Shown here piece after piece: positions 16,694 through 27,077 of a stretch of DNA of 41,474 nucleotides (position 1 is its first letter; every line of letters begins with the position of its first letter). This stretch comes from JAYWIG01 sp043789035 (GTDB lineage Bacteria; Pseudomonadota; Gammaproteobacteria; Burkholderiales; Burkholderiaceae_E). Made by a program: the position numbers and the translations under genes. The notes under the pieces are model-generated. The model made no database searches and was not told the DNA's origin. It saw only the letters and a list, made by a program, of their open reading frames with translations. The stretch spans positions 1-41,474 of the forward strand of contig JAYWIG010000233.1 in the NCBI GenBank assembly GCA_043789035.1. Direction: 5' to 3'.

Positions 16694-18691
16694 TTACACG
16701 TCCACATCGGCTTCATTGCCATGCTCTTCTAACCATGCGCGGCGAGACGAGGCTTCGCCCTTACCCATCAGCATGGTGAAACGGCTTTGCGTCGCCTCAA
16801 TTCCGATAGATCCGATGGCAACTGGCAGCAAACGGCGTGTGTCTGGGTTCATCGTAGTTTCCCACAACTGACCAGCATTCATTTCACCCAAGCCCTTAAA
16901 TCGCGACACACTCCATGCGCCCTCACGAACACCATCTTTTCTAAGCTTATCTTCAACGTATTTCAACTCGCCTTCATCTAAGCAGTAGAGTTTGCGTAAC
17001 GGGCGTTTTCCCTGTGCAGGCACATCGACTCGAAACAAAGGTGGTTTGGCCACGTAAATATGGCCTGCATTGATGAGTGCTGGGAAGTGACGGTAAAACA
17101 GTGTGAGCAAAAGCACTTGGATGTGTGAGCCGTCAACGTCCGCATCTGAGAGTATGCAAATCCGGCCATACCTCAAACCAGCCAGCGAAGGAGTTTCTGA
17201 AGCGCTATGCGGATCGACGCCGATGGCCACAGCAACGTCATGAATCTCATTGTTGGCAAACAGGCGATCTTTTTCTGTTTCCCAAGTGTTCAATACCTTG
17301 CCTCGTAGCGGCAATATCGCCTGAAACTCCTTGTCACGCCCCATTTTGGCCGAACCACCAGCGGAGTCACCCTCGACTAAGAAAATTTCATTGCGGGTAA
17401 TGTCCGACGATTCACAATCGGTTAATTTCCCTGGCAACACCGCAACGCCAGAAGACTTTTTCTTCTCAACTTTTTGCCCGGCTTTTTGCCGAGTCTGTGC
17501 TTGTTTAATTACCAGCTCTGCCAAGCGCTTACCGTAATCAACGTGCTGGTTCAGCCATAGCTCTAACTGCGATTTGATAATCGATGCAACCAAGCGCACA
17601 GCATCACGCGAATTTAAGCGCTCCTTCACCTGCCCTTGAAATTGCGGGTCCAGAATACGGGTTGAAAGCACAAAGCTGCAGCGCACGAACACATCCTCAG
17701 GCAGAAGCTTCACGCCTTTAGGCTGCAGGTTCTGAACCTCGACAAAAGACTTTACCGCATTGAACAAACCTTCGCGCAATCCGGACTCATGCGTTCCGCC
17801 CGCTGAAGTAGGAATTAGATTCACATAAGATTCGCGTACCAAGGCACCGTCTTCAGTCCAGGCCACAATCCACTGGGCGCCCTCGCCTTCAGCAAAAGTA
17901 TCGTGTTGCGCTGGCATGTACTCTTGCCCATCGAAAAATGGAATCAACGGACCACCATCGCTATTGCCGGCTAAGTTCTCTCCAAGATAGCCTTTTAACC
18001 CTTCTTTGTACTGCCAATTTAGCAATTTGTTCGATTTTTCTTCGAGCAAACTCACTTTTAAGCCGGCGAGCAAAACCGCCTTAGAGCGCAACAAGTTCTG
18101 CAGTTCATTGAAAGGAATGATGGCCGAATCGAAATACTTGGCATTTGGCCAAGCACGCACATGGGTACCGCTCTTTTTAGTTTTGCCTTTGCTTGCATCG
18201 CCTAGTACTGGCACTAAAGGCTTAATGACATCGCCATCGGCAAAGGTCATCGCATGGGTTGCCCCCTCGCGCACAACCGTTACCTCTAACTTCTTCGATA
18301 AGGCATTAGTGACGGAAACACCCACACCATGCAAGCCGCCAGAAAATGAGTAAGCGCCGCCTGCAGCTTTATCGAATTTGCCACCTGCATGCAGCCGGGT
18401 GAAGACGATTTCAACGACTGGCACCTTTTCCTCAGGATGCTTACCGACTGGAATACCCCGACCGTCGTCCTCAACAGAAATACTGCCGTCGCTGTGCAAG
18501 ACAACATCAATGTTCTTGCAATGCCCCGCTAATGCTTCATCAGCTGCGTTATCAATGACTTCTTGAATGATGTGTAGAGGGTTATCTGTCCGGGTGTACA
18601 TGCCGGGGCGCTGCTTGACTGGCTCAAGGCCTTTGAGCACGCGTATCGACGATTCTGAATACTCGTTTTTCGATGTATCGTTTTTTGCCAT
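16694..18691 (-). CDS. parE: DNA topoisomerase IV subunit B (ParE)
   Basis: This 665-residue protein is the ATPase subunit of topoisomerase IV. The GHKL domain holds EVIDNAADEALAGHC (catalytic Glu and Mg-binding Asn), DDGRGIPVG and GGLHGVGVSVTNALS. A transducer domain follows. The Toprim domain contains FLVEGDSAGGSA and ILSDADVDGSHI, the Mg-binding acidic motifs. The C-terminus has the GLGEMNAGQLWETTM block. Length and the EVIDNAADEALAGH style indicate ParE rather than GyrB. It precedes parC by 13 bp. The upstream leader folds into a hairpin covering the only Shine-Dalgarno-like GAGG. Confidence 0.96.
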   Translation of the reverse strand: MAKNDTSKNEYSESSIRVLKGLEPVKQRPGMYTRTDNPLHIIQEVIDNAADEALAGHCKNIDVVLHSDGSISVEDDGRGIPVGKHPEEKVPVVEIVFTRLHAGGKFDKAAGGAYSFSGGLHGVGVSVTNALSKKLEVTVVREGATHAMTFADGDVIKPLVPVLGDASKGKTKKSGTHVRAWPNAKYFDSAIIPFNELQNLLRSKAVLLAGLKVSLLEEKSNKLLNWQYKEGLKGYLGENLAGNSDGGPLIPFFDGQEYMPAQHDTFAEGEGAQWIVAWTEDGALVRESYVNLIPTSAGGTHESGLREGLFNAVKSFVEVQNLQPKGVKLLPEDVFVRCSFVLSTRILDPQFQGQVKERLNSRDAVRLVASIIKSQLELWLNQHVDYGKRLAELVIKQAQTRQKAGQKVEKKKSSGVAVLPGKLTDCESSDITRNEIFLVEGDSAGGSAKMGRDKEFQAILPLRGKVLNTWETEKDRLFANNEIHDVAVAIGVDPHSASETPSLAGLRYGRICILSDADVDGSHIQVLLLTLFYRHFPALINAGHIYVAKPPLFRVDVPAQGKRPLRKLYCLDEGELKYVEDKLRKDGVREGAWSVSRFKGLGEMNAGQLWETTMNPDTRRLLPVAIGSIGIEATQSRFTMLMGKGEASSRRAWLEEHGNEADVDV

Positions 18692-18700
18692 GGGATTTCT

Positions 18701-18727
18701 GCCTCACGCCAGAAAGCGCTTTGAGGC
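18701..18727 (-). promoter_or_regulatory. parE leader hairpin overlapping the ribosome-binding site
   Basis: In the mRNA sense, GCCTCA (18722-18727) pairs with TGAGGC (18701-18706) around a 15-nt loop. The 3' arm contains GAGG, the only Shine-Dalgarno-like sequence before the parE ATG at 18691, about 10 nt away. A helix here would hide the ribosome site and could tune ParE output. The 73-bp recD-parE gap also contains TATAAAAT-like sequence that could be a -10 box. Regulation is inferred. Confidence 0.35.
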
Positions 18728-18764
18728 CATTGCTAATAGGGACTACAGAGGGAATTACGACATT

Positions 18765-20441
18765 TTATATGGGCTTTAAAAACCCTAAACGAGCGATAAT
18801 GCTGGCCCGTCTAGGGTTTGTGCGCACCACGCTGGCTTCGATGTCGGCCACAGTACCATAAGCGACGAACTGCTTCTTTGCCCGGGTTACTGCTGTGTAA
18901 AGTAGTGCTCGATCAACAGCCCGCCCTGGCATCACAAAGGCAACCTCGTCGAACTCAGACCCTTGCGATTTATGCACCGTCATAGCCCAGGCTAAGGCAT
19001 AGTCTTGCAAAAGGTTGGCGCTCATTAGTCGCCCATCGGCTAGCAAGACCTTGTACGAATCCGCTTTGCTTTTCAATACAATCGCTAAATCGCCATTGTT
19101 TACTCCCAGAAGCGCATTGTTTTTGGTAAACACTAACGCTTGCCCATGAAACAAGCTAGATGGGGGCAAATCAACAGCCATGTCTCCCGAGCCAAGGCTT
19201 TCAATACCTTGTTCAATTCTTAATCGAATAACTCGATCTAAAGCGCTGGCAAGTTGTTTTTGCCCGGATAAGCCTTCGTTGACTGCCACTAAGACTCTAA
19301 AACTATTGAGCGCATTGAATAGTGCCTCTGTATCATAGACAGATGAATCTGAGTCATCCATTACGTCTACCACTGCTTGAGCGTAAAAACCGTAACCATT
19401 GGCGAGAACTTGCACTTGCGCGGAAGTAGTTTCCCACGCAATAGGCTGAATAAACTGCCCAATTTGTTCAGCCTCGCTAGCTGCTATGGCATTGGCAGCC
19501 CGTGCAATCCTCGAGTTCGAATCAAACCTAAACGTATGAGTGAGCTTGCATAACCACCGCTGGCTCCATTCGGTAGGTTTACACAATTCATGAAAAAACG
19601 TCCCCGTTTCAACAGCGTCCAGTTGGTTGGAATCTCCTAATAGCACCAGATGCGTCATCGGTGACAAAGCGGCAATCAGCTGGTCTGCTAAAACAAGATC
19701 AACCATTGAGGCTTCATCAACAACAATCAAATTATGGGGCAGATTTCGGTGTTTATCGAAGCTAACGCTGCCATTGGGTTTTCTGCCAATAAGCCTGTGC
19801 AAGGTGCTTACCTCGGCCGGGGAATGCACCGTATCCGCATGATTCACATGCAAGGTATCTGCTTCACTCAAACGACTTGCCGCTTTGCCGGTAGGCGCAA
19901 CAAGCGCGATCCGACATTTAGGATGCAGTGCTCTAAAACACTGTAATAGGGCACGCACGGTCGTTGTTTTACCCGTGCCTGGCCCGCCGGCAATTACAGT
20001 GAATTTTGCAGCGAGTGTGCGCTGAACTGCAAGGCGTTGCCCAAGATTAAAACCTGTGCTGTCTACAGGCAAGAATCGATCAACCGTCGCTTGGAACAGA
20101 CTTTCTTGTTTCGCATCCACAACTGCACTGGCCCCCGTATGTATGACGGAAGATAAATAACCTGCAAGCCGCGCTTCACAATGAAAATATCTTGCCAAGT
20201 ACAACCGGTTTTGCCACAGCACCAAGGGCCTATCGCGCTCTGGCATATCGTCGATTATTTGGCGTAGCTCTGCAGCTACATTTGCATCCACTCCAGCATA
20301 GGCATGGCCAGAGTAGGTATCGGCCATACATTTCGCAATAACATTCTGAAGCCCTTCCGCAAGTTTCGATGTAGCTGCATTAGCGAGCACAAAGCGTTCA
20401 GCGAAATGATTCGCTGCGATAGCTACGTAGTTATGCGACAT
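18765..20441 (-). CDS. recD: Exodeoxyribonuclease V alpha subunit (RecD)
   Basis: RecD is the 5'-3' SF1B motor of RecBCD, the double-strand-break resection machine. Walker A is AGGPGTGKTTTVRAL (around residue 150), Walker B is VVDEASMVD, and LLGDSNQLDAVETG is motif III. The C-terminal motifs AWAMTVHKSQGSEFDEV and LYTAVTRAKK complete the helicase core. The N-terminal part is a short version of the RecB-binding domain. The likely start is ATG at 20441, preceded by GGAG at 6-nt spacing and overlapping recB by 11 bp. A TTG twelve bases further upstream is possible but weaker. The length of 558 residues compares with about 600 in E. coli. It is the last gene of recC-recB-recD. Confidence 0.94.
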   Translation of the reverse strand: MSHNYVAIAANHFAERFVLANAATSKLAEGLQNVIAKCMADTYSGHAYAGVDANVAAELRQIIDDMPERDRPLVLWQNRLYLARYFHCEARLAGYLSSVIHTGASAVVDAKQESLFQATVDRFLPVDSTGFNLGQRLAVQRTLAAKFTVIAGGPGTGKTTTVRALLQCFRALHPKCRIALVAPTGKAASRLSEADTLHVNHADTVHSPAEVSTLHRLIGRKPNGSVSFDKHRNLPHNLIVVDEASMVDLVLADQLIAALSPMTHLVLLGDSNQLDAVETGTFFHELCKPTEWSQRWLCKLTHTFRFDSNSRIARAANAIAASEAEQIGQFIQPIAWETTSAQVQVLANGYGFYAQAVVDVMDDSDSSVYDTEALFNALNSFRVLVAVNEGLSGQKQLASALDRVIRLRIEQGIESLGSGDMAVDLPPSSLFHGQALVFTKNNALLGVNNGDLAIVLKSKADSYKVLLADGRLMSANLLQDYALAWAMTVHKSQGSEFDEVAFVMPGRAVDRALLYTAVTRAKKQFVAYGTVADIEASVVRTNPRRASIIARLGFLKPI

Positions 20442-23400
20442 ACATGACTCCAAAGCTCGGGGCTGTAGATTTCATTGCTCTTAAATACAAATACAACACG
20501 CCGCCGTACGCTCCGCTCACTTTTGCCGCACCGATACGCGAAGCAAGAAAGTTTTTCAATGCGGCTGAATAGATTTTAGCTTGCAAATCATATTGATGTT
20601 CTCGCATCGAACGTGCAATTGCATCGGCAACATACGCCTCATCGTCAACTCCAAGCCAATTGCTCTTGTAGTCGATCACATAAAACTTATTTTGATGCTC
20701 GAAGACCAAATCAATATAGCCCCTTAAATAAGCGTTAGGTTTGCCGTCAACAACCATTGCTTGCAAGTTATCAAAGCGCCACTCTCGAATCATTTTGTTC
20801 GGCAAAATATCCCGTAGACAAAAACCATGAACGAGCGGCGTCTGCAATACATCGTTAAGCCATGCCGCAAGCTCATGTGATTGATCATGGGCTATGTCGT
20901 AGCGCAGGGTCTGTTTTTGCACTTCCACCAAGTTTGCACCTTCGGCTAAACTTGTCTGCCAGCGGGTATTCTCCAAAATCGCATGCAAACACTCACCCGT
21001 GCGGGCACCCTTCGGCAGCGCCACAGTGTTATGGCCAAAATGCGGATCGAACTCGAGAGAGGTTTGCGCCACTTTGCTGACTAGGTTGAGTACGGATGAA
21101 TCCGTGTAATCAAATGAATCATCAAGTTGTAGAGAGTGATTTTCATTGGCGCTACGCCTAGCCAACGCCGTAAAGCTATCGATCACCCAAGCTGGCGCAA
21201 GCTGCGATTTGGGCAGCTCGACTAACGCAGGTATTGGAGCGATATGTGTTTCGGAATTGTTATCTTGCTCAGAGGGAACTAGCCTTTGCTTCACTTCAGT
21301 ACGGTCATGGTCAGTAGCTTCTGGCTCAATGAACATCAGCAAATTCGAACCAATACTTTGCAGCGCACTGATGCGAGATCGAACCAGCGCCGTTAATCGC
21401 CTATCCGCTTTTGCCTTGCTCTTTTTAGCGGGCGGTTGAAGTAAAGCTGAAGGCACGAGCACGTAGCAGGCTTGCACCGCTCGAGTCAACGCCACATAGG
21501 CAAGCCGCAACTCTTCTCTTTCTTGCTCCCTATCACTAGCCTGAGAAACTTCTGCTGATTGGAAATCTGCCGAGCTTAGATCAGCAGCGAGTTTCATGTC
21601 TTTTTCAAAATAGGTAATCCGGCCTGCTCTTGGTTCAGATTTACCAATTAAGTCCGGTAGAAAAACCACCTCATACTGTAGCCCCTTAGACGCATGGATG
21701 GTGCTGATCTGCACTTGTGCACCTGCATTTACACTACGCCTGCGATTAGTCTCCTCGGAAAGCGAAGCGCGTGAGCTTTTATTAACTTGAGCTTCGAACC
21801 ATTGAATCAATCTAAAAATATCATGCGGAGGCGTTACCTGCGTGGAAACTCTTAAGTTCAAGAGCTCGAGTAAATGACGTAAATCTAAATCGGTTGCAGG
21901 CCTCGGAAAAGCCTCTTGCCAAAATGCGGCAAAGCCTAGCGTAAGCCAAATACTTTTCAACCTTGCGAATTCACTTAAAAGAGCATCGTTCACGGCTCTT
22001 ACGAGGTTTAAATCTTGAAGCTGATCTAGCGCGAACAATCGTTCGCATATTCGCCCTCCTAGCGGGGTCAGAATAGCTTTCTTGAGCGATGGCGAATCGG
22101 TGTAGACATGCACACCTTGCAAAAACCAAAGCAGATATTGCGCTATCGGCTGTACCCAGATCGACGTTTTATCTTCTACCCGCGACTGCAAACCTAAGGT
22201 GGTTAGTGCATCACGCATGAGCAAGGCATTTTTATTACTACTTACCAGCACGGCAATGTCTTGTGGCTTTATCAGCGGCCCTTTTAACAAGCTTTCAACT
22301 TCCATCGCCACCCATTGCCAAACATCAAAATCGACTTTCGATGCAGGCATCGCAAAATAGCGAAATGCAGGTGGCGCAAGCGTCGAAGTATGTTTGCCAC
22401 TTTCCTTCATGGCCACAAAATCAATACCTAGGACATCAAACACATTAGGCATTGCACTGAACAAAGCGTTCACTTCATCCACTAAAGGTGCAACAGACCG
22501 CTGATTCGTATCAAGCGAGAATATTTGTTGCGCAGAGTTCTTCGCGTTTAAGTAGGCATAAACATCCGCACCTCGAAAATTGTAGATCGCTTGCTTGGGA
22601 TCGCCCACCATCACAACGGCAAAGTCCTGCCTTTGATTCTGCGCGTTCGAGTGCTTTGGGTAAATAGCATTCAAAATCACTGCTTGAGTAGGGTCAGTAT
22701 CTTGAAACTCATCAATCAAGGCGATCGGGAAACGCTGCTGCAATTGCATTGCGACGTCTGCATAGCGGCTTAAGCCAAGTGCTGCAAGTTGCACCGTTCG
22801 AGTATAACTAAGCGATGTATTGGCAAATGAAAGATTGTTGCCATCAAGTAGCGCTTTCTTTGCCGCATAAAAAGCGGTTAAAACAACCTGTTGTCGATAA
22901 TTATCAGCCAATTTTTCAAAAGCAAAATATTGCTCGAAGTATTCACGCGCAACTTGCACTAATTCAAGTGCGCTAGCTGAGTCGCTATCGCTTACCTTCG
23001 ATTTTCCGATTCGCCCAGCTGAATCAATTCTCTTCAATCGGGCCCAATCTTTGCTGTCAATGGTCCCCAGCGAACTCAACTCTTTTAGCGCAAGAACGAT
23101 GTCATTAAACTGCACGCTCTTAATCGACTTATTCCGCTCAGGCATGGCCATGTACCGATTGCCATACGCAATGAAGGCACCAATATTTTTCTCATTTACC
23201 GAGTTTGAAAACCTATCGAGTGCCGCCAGAATGCCGCTTGCCAGAAGAGCCTTGCGCTGTTCATTCAAACTTTGCGTATCGAGCGGTGGCAGAGTCGCCG
23301 GTTTATTAAGCAGGCTTTGCACACTTTGCACAACATCGGAATATTTGCCGACGGCTACTTTCACAAACGCAGCCTCGCGCAAAGGCATGGCATTCATTGC

Positions 23401-23994
23401 GCAGACTTCATTCATGTAAACGGCAGCAACCTCTAGCAACATGCCGCTACTCGACTCAGATGGCATTCTTGAGCCCTGAACATTGCCAGCATCTGCGGAC
23501 TCAAACGCACTCGCCACTAACTCGATGCCCATTTCGGTAGCGTGACGTTTCACGACTGCCTCACAAAACCCCTGCAAGGTACTAATAGCCGCTTCGTCGA
23601 AGCTATGTATACATCGCTTTACCCAAGCTAAGAGCTTAATAGCATCAAAACTTTCATGATAAAAACTAGCGGCCCAAGGCGCATAAAAAGCATGATCAGC
23701 TATGCCGCCAATTTGGCAGCAACGTTGTAACCAGTTCTCAACATCAAGCAGTTCGAGATACAAGCGCTCGCTCAACTCCTTGGTAGCTGCATTGGTAAAG
23801 GTCACTACCAATACCTGCTTTGGCGCCAAGTTCTTCTCAAACAATGCCCGCACGAAGAGCTTAGCAATACTCCAAGTTTTACCAGTGCCCGCGCTGGCTT
23901 CAATCAAGCAGCGCCCCTGCAATCGAAGCGCCAACGCAGGATGACTGGCTTGAGCACTGTTATTACTCACGCTTTTACTCACGCTTTTACTCAT
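20431..23994 (-). CDS. recB: Exodeoxyribonuclease V beta subunit (RecB)
   Basis: This 1187-residue protein is the 3'-5' UvrD-like helicase plus nuclease of RecBCD. Walker A is ASAGTGKTWS (33-42), the DExx motif is LIDEFQDTDP, and QISTIHASKGLQYEVVFLP and LRLAYVALTRAV are the late helicase motifs. The C-terminal RecB nuclease holds GYIDLVFEH and VIDYKSNWLG, supplying the Asp-Asp-Lys active site, so the nuclease appears intact. Length matches E. coli RecB (about 1180). The start overlaps the end of recC by 8 bp. The first residues are a duplicated SKSV unit encoded by a 12-bp tandem repeat. RecB should load RecA after Chi recognition, as known for the family. Confidence 0.96.
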   Translation of the reverse strand: MSKSVSKSVSNNSAQASHPALALRLQGRCLIEASAGTGKTWSIAKLFVRALFEKNLAPKQVLVVTFTNAATKELSERLYLELLDVENWLQRCCQIGGIADHAFYAPWAASFYHESFDAIKLLAWVKRCIHSFDEAAISTLQGFCEAVVKRHATEMGIELVASAFESADAGNVQGSRMPSESSSGMLLEVAAVYMNEVCAMNAMPLREAAFVKVAVGKYSDVVQSVQSLLNKPATLPPLDTQSLNEQRKALLASGILAALDRFSNSVNEKNIGAFIAYGNRYMAMPERNKSIKSVQFNDIVLALKELSSLGTIDSKDWARLKRIDSAGRIGKSKVSDSDSASALELVQVAREYFEQYFAFEKLADNYRQQVVLTAFYAAKKALLDGNNLSFANTSLSYTRTVQLAALGLSRYADVAMQLQQRFPIALIDEFQDTDPTQAVILNAIYPKHSNAQNQRQDFAVVMVGDPKQAIYNFRGADVYAYLNAKNSAQQIFSLDTNQRSVAPLVDEVNALFSAMPNVFDVLGIDFVAMKESGKHTSTLAPPAFRYFAMPASKVDFDVWQWVAMEVESLLKGPLIKPQDIAVLVSSNKNALLMRDALTTLGLQSRVEDKTSIWVQPIAQYLLWFLQGVHVYTDSPSLKKAILTPLGGRICERLFALDQLQDLNLVRAVNDALLSEFARLKSIWLTLGFAAFWQEAFPRPATDLDLRHLLELLNLRVSTQVTPPHDIFRLIQWFEAQVNKSSRASLSEETNRRRSVNAGAQVQISTIHASKGLQYEVVFLPDLIGKSEPRAGRITYFEKDMKLAADLSSADFQSAEVSQASDREQEREELRLAYVALTRAVQACYVLVPSALLQPPAKKSKAKADRRLTALVRSRISALQSIGSNLLMFIEPEATDHDRTEVKQRLVPSEQDNNSETHIAPIPALVELPKSQLAPAWVIDSFTALARRSANENHSLQLDDSFDYTDSSVLNLVSKVAQTSLEFDPHFGHNTVALPKGARTGECLHAILENTRWQTSLAEGANLVEVQKQTLRYDIAHDQSHELAAWLNDVLQTPLVHGFCLRDILPNKMIREWRFDNLQAMVVDGKPNAYLRGYIDLVFEHQNKFYVIDYKSNWLGVDDEAYVADAIARSMREHQYDLQAKIYSAALKNFLASRIGAAKVSGAYGGVLYLYLRAMKSTAPSFGVMYVA
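23965..23992 (-). repeat. 12-bp tandem repeat at the recB start codon
   Basis: On the plus strand ACTCACGCTTTT occurs twice in a row (23965-23976, 23977-23988), followed by ACTC of a third unit that runs into the recB start and the recC stop. In frame it encodes SKSV-SKSV right after the initiator Met. Unit-wise gain or loss would keep the frame. Confidence 0.8.
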
Positions 23995-26900
23995 CTTCTT
24001 CGCTTTCCACAGTTGCGGCTACTGGAGCAACCCATTCAATCAGCGATACAGAATCATTGATATAAACAGGCAGCCCAAGTTCATGCAACTGCATCGCAAA
24101 GCTCTCAAGCCAAAACTGCATAAGCTCTGGAGTGTCGATACTTGGCTGGCTCCGCCAAAGCAAATCATGCGCATGCGTTCCGTCTGGTGCTTTCCACGCC
24201 AATTTTGCAAATATGCTGCCAACAAAAGCTTGTGCTTGTGCCTGCGACATTTGCCAAAATCTTGTTGGATGCTCTTTAGTGGGTGCATAAAGTTTGGTGA
24301 AAAAATCCTTAGCGGTATCTCGGCCAAATACAAATGGTGCTTTAATAAATTGCGTCCGCATGGCATCTAAAACTTTTGCAAGTCTATCGGCAACCTCAAC
24401 ATTCGGCGGGTCGTTTTCGCCTTGATGTTCACCAACTCGAATAGCCTCACTTTGGCAAACAACAATGCGAGTCTTTCCAGCGGTATCTCCAACCGCGTAA
24501 TCAATGAGGCAACGAACAATCCCGCTCCAGCGAATTTCGCTAGGTGATACTTCTATCAAAGCGCCAACACCAAAGCTCTGCTCAACCACTTTGCAAAAAT
24601 TCACATCAACATCGGCTCGTAACGCCGTTAATCGACCGAAGTTAGCTTGCGGAAGGCTACGACGAAGCTTGGCTAGAGGGCGTTCCAACAAATCAGCCCG
24701 TCGGCGCCACAAATCAATCCCTGAAAGCTCGAACGGTTCTTGGGCGTCAAGCTCTTGTGAATCATCGAAGATTCGTAAGCCAAGATGCCGTTTTAAATAA
24801 TGAGCCAGAGGATTGGTTAAATCGAGCAGCCTTGAAATTTCCTCATCTTGGTTCTCAGCTAATGGTTCGGCAATTTGTAGGCTTCGTAATGGCAAGGATT
24901 CGCCAGCAGGCTCTACTGCAGGCAGGGCATCTTCTTGAGGACTAGAGGGCCTGTTTAAACGCAGACCAACATCTTGCCCGCAACGTTCCAGCAGTGCTAT
25001 CAACATCGGTTCAGCGAGCGGTGCTTTGGTCGTTGGATCTTTACCAAGGTAGCTCAACTCAACACAATCTTGCGCAGCAAGAATGGCGTCTAAAACAGAG
25101 CATAGATCGCTCTCACGGGTCGAAGGGTCGCCTCTGGCGGATGATTGCACCATGAAGTCTTGCTGCTCACCCGCGACGATTAACGGTATTTGCTCGACAC
25201 CCAGTATAAAAACATGCTTGAAAGCTTGACCACGCAGCGCACCCAATGGTGCGACAGTCAGCGTTGAAGACCGCTGCAAAGTCGCTCGTTGGCTTAAATA
25301 TTCAGTCGCGCTGTTATCACTGAGCAACCATGTTGTTGCGGTTTCAAAGTCTAACTGCGCAATTGAATCTAGAACACTCAATGAAGCGATAAGTTCTCTC
25401 ACCACCGCTGCGCTTTCTACATCACAATCAGGGTAATACACGAGCGAATCGAAGCACTCCCGAAAATAAGTGACCCAACCCGCACTATCTTTTACCGCAC
25501 CCAATTGCTCCGTTGCTTGTTTAAAATCTGTCAACTCGTTGACAAGCTTTCCAAGTAGTTCTAAATCCAAACCGAAGAGCATTAAATCATTCGGGTCAGC
25601 GTTATCAGGCTCGCCACAATAGCGCATGAACAACCATTCGATGGCTTGAGTCCAAGAGTGCCCCGTATCACTTTTTAGACAACGCCTTACGCCAGAGGCA
25701 AGCAACCAGCTTTGCAATCGATCTAAATCTTGTTCAGAAATATCGAGCCTTTTGAGTGCAGCAGGCGAGCTAAGCCAGCGCATCATCACGTCAATCTCAA
25801 AGCCACTTTCTAGTAGTGCCAGCATTTGCAGCCAAGCGTCAATCAGCGGATCTTCAACCACCTGAGCAATACCTGCCAATCGATATGGCAGCGGGCTTGC
25901 TAAACCCTCCTGCCAAACCCAGGGTAAGAGCTTTGCAGCCGCTTGATAGTTGGCATTTCGCGGCAGCAATACCAAGGCATCGGATAAACGAAAATCAGCC
26001 GAGTCAGCCAAGCGTTTTTCAATGCGGTTTTTAACCACTATCAATTGTTCTGCAATACCTGAGCAACTATGCACAATCAAGTCAGAGGTTGAAGGCATTT
26101 CGGTGGCGATCATGCCGGAATTCAATTCGGTATTCGAAAGTGAGAAAACCTGCGTTCGCACAGAGCTAAGGAACGACGGTTTCTGCCCGTCGCACGCCGA
26201 AGTCCATGGTTCTGGGTAGAAAACAACTTCGCTGGCATTGCTATTTGCCACCCATTCAGAGATCCGTTCAAAAGAATATCGCCGCTCTGCACCTAGTGCT
26301 GCAAGTAAACGCGGCAGATCGTCGCTTCTATCATGCCAATTCAAGGGGCTTGGGTTGAGAAAATATACGAAGACATCACAAGTTTTACTCAAGGCCAGTA
26401 GCGCCTTTTCATACAAGGGCGCAATAGTGACGGGGTTAAACAAGTGAAACCGCTTGATCGAACTTGACGAGGTGGCTGCTATCGCAGGAAGCTTATCGAG
26501 CAACTCAAAAGGGTGTTGTTTAGCGATCTGGGGCAACTTCTTGCCGAGCGCAAGCCATAGGTCTTTTTGCCACACCACATCTTTAGTTTCCGGGTTCGCC
26601 CACTGAGCCAGTAAAGATTGCCGATAGGTAACATATCGAGAGAAATACTCGGCAGTCTTCGCCGCTACAACTAGTCGTTGGCTTTGTAAGGGAGGCAACC
26701 AGCGCCAAATCTCGGCTTTACTCAAAGCTTGCTCTTCGAACACCTCAAAAATCAAAGGCTTTAAGGATTGCGCAGAGAAAGGTGACCGAAAATTAAGGGC
26801 TAGCAGTTCGTTAGTAGTCGCCCACAAGCCTTCTGCCAAAGGTGCAAAGTCAAGGTTCGCGGCAATGCCTAAGGTACCGGCAAAACCACGACGCAACTCC

Positions 26901-27037
26901 CACTCATCTGCATTCGATGCAAGCCAAATGGTGGTTCTTTCAAACGGATCTTTAGCGATGCTCAGTGCTGCGCTTTCCCCTGCAATCAGCTGCCCGCTAA
27001 GCCAAGAATAGTCAGAGGAATGAAATATCGTCAGCAC
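23987..27037 (-). CDS. recC: Exodeoxyribonuclease V gamma subunit (RecC)
   Basis: This 1016-residue protein is the Chi-scanning subunit of RecBCD, a degenerate helicase-nuclease that splits the duplex and threads the 3' strand. It opens with the typical LTIFHSSDYSWL and continues with RecC markers such as RTTIWLASNADEWELRR near residue 32, PLPYRLAG, and LRGQAFKHVFILGVEQIP. As expected for RecC, no intact Walker A is seen. It is shorter than the E. coli protein (1122), as many betaproteobacterial homologues are. The start is GTG at 27037 without an obvious Shine-Dalgarno. It is the first gene of the recC-recB-recD operon; the promoter should lie in 27038-27147, which contains a near-perfect 16-bp palindrome. 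Confidence 0.93.
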   Translation of the reverse strand: MLTIFHSSDYSWLSGQLIAGESAALSIAKDPFERTTIWLASNADEWELRRGFAGTLGIAANLDFAPLAEGLWATTNELLALNFRSPFSAQSLKPLIFEVFEEQALSKAEIWRWLPPLQSQRLVVAAKTAEYFSRYVTYRQSLLAQWANPETKDVVWQKDLWLALGKKLPQIAKQHPFELLDKLPAIAATSSSSIKRFHLFNPVTIAPLYEKALLALSKTCDVFVYFLNPSPLNWHDRSDDLPRLLAALGAERRYSFERISEWVANSNASEVVFYPEPWTSACDGQKPSFLSSVRTQVFSLSNTELNSGMIATEMPSTSDLIVHSCSGIAEQLIVVKNRIEKRLADSADFRLSDALVLLPRNANYQAAAKLLPWVWQEGLASPLPYRLAGIAQVVEDPLIDAWLQMLALLESGFEIDVMMRWLSSPAALKRLDISEQDLDRLQSWLLASGVRRCLKSDTGHSWTQAIEWLFMRYCGEPDNADPNDLMLFGLDLELLGKLVNELTDFKQATEQLGAVKDSAGWVTYFRECFDSLVYYPDCDVESAAVVRELIASLSVLDSIAQLDFETATTWLLSDNSATEYLSQRATLQRSSTLTVAPLGALRGQAFKHVFILGVEQIPLIVAGEQQDFMVQSSARGDPSTRESDLCSVLDAILAAQDCVELSYLGKDPTTKAPLAEPMLIALLERCGQDVGLRLNRPSSPQEDALPAVEPAGESLPLRSLQIAEPLAENQDEEISRLLDLTNPLAHYLKRHLGLRIFDDSQELDAQEPFELSGIDLWRRRADLLERPLAKLRRSLPQANFGRLTALRADVDVNFCKVVEQSFGVGALIEVSPSEIRWSGIVRCLIDYAVGDTAGKTRIVVCQSEAIRVGEHQGENDPPNVEVADRLAKVLDAMRTQFIKAPFVFGRDTAKDFFTKLYAPTKEHPTRFWQMSQAQAQAFVGSIFAKLAWKAPDGTHAHDLLWRSQPSIDTPELMQFWLESFAMQLHELGLPVYINDSVSLIEWVAPVAATVESEEDE

Positions 27038-27077
27038 TAATCAAAAACCCGTTTTAAACAATATCGAAAGAGTCAAT

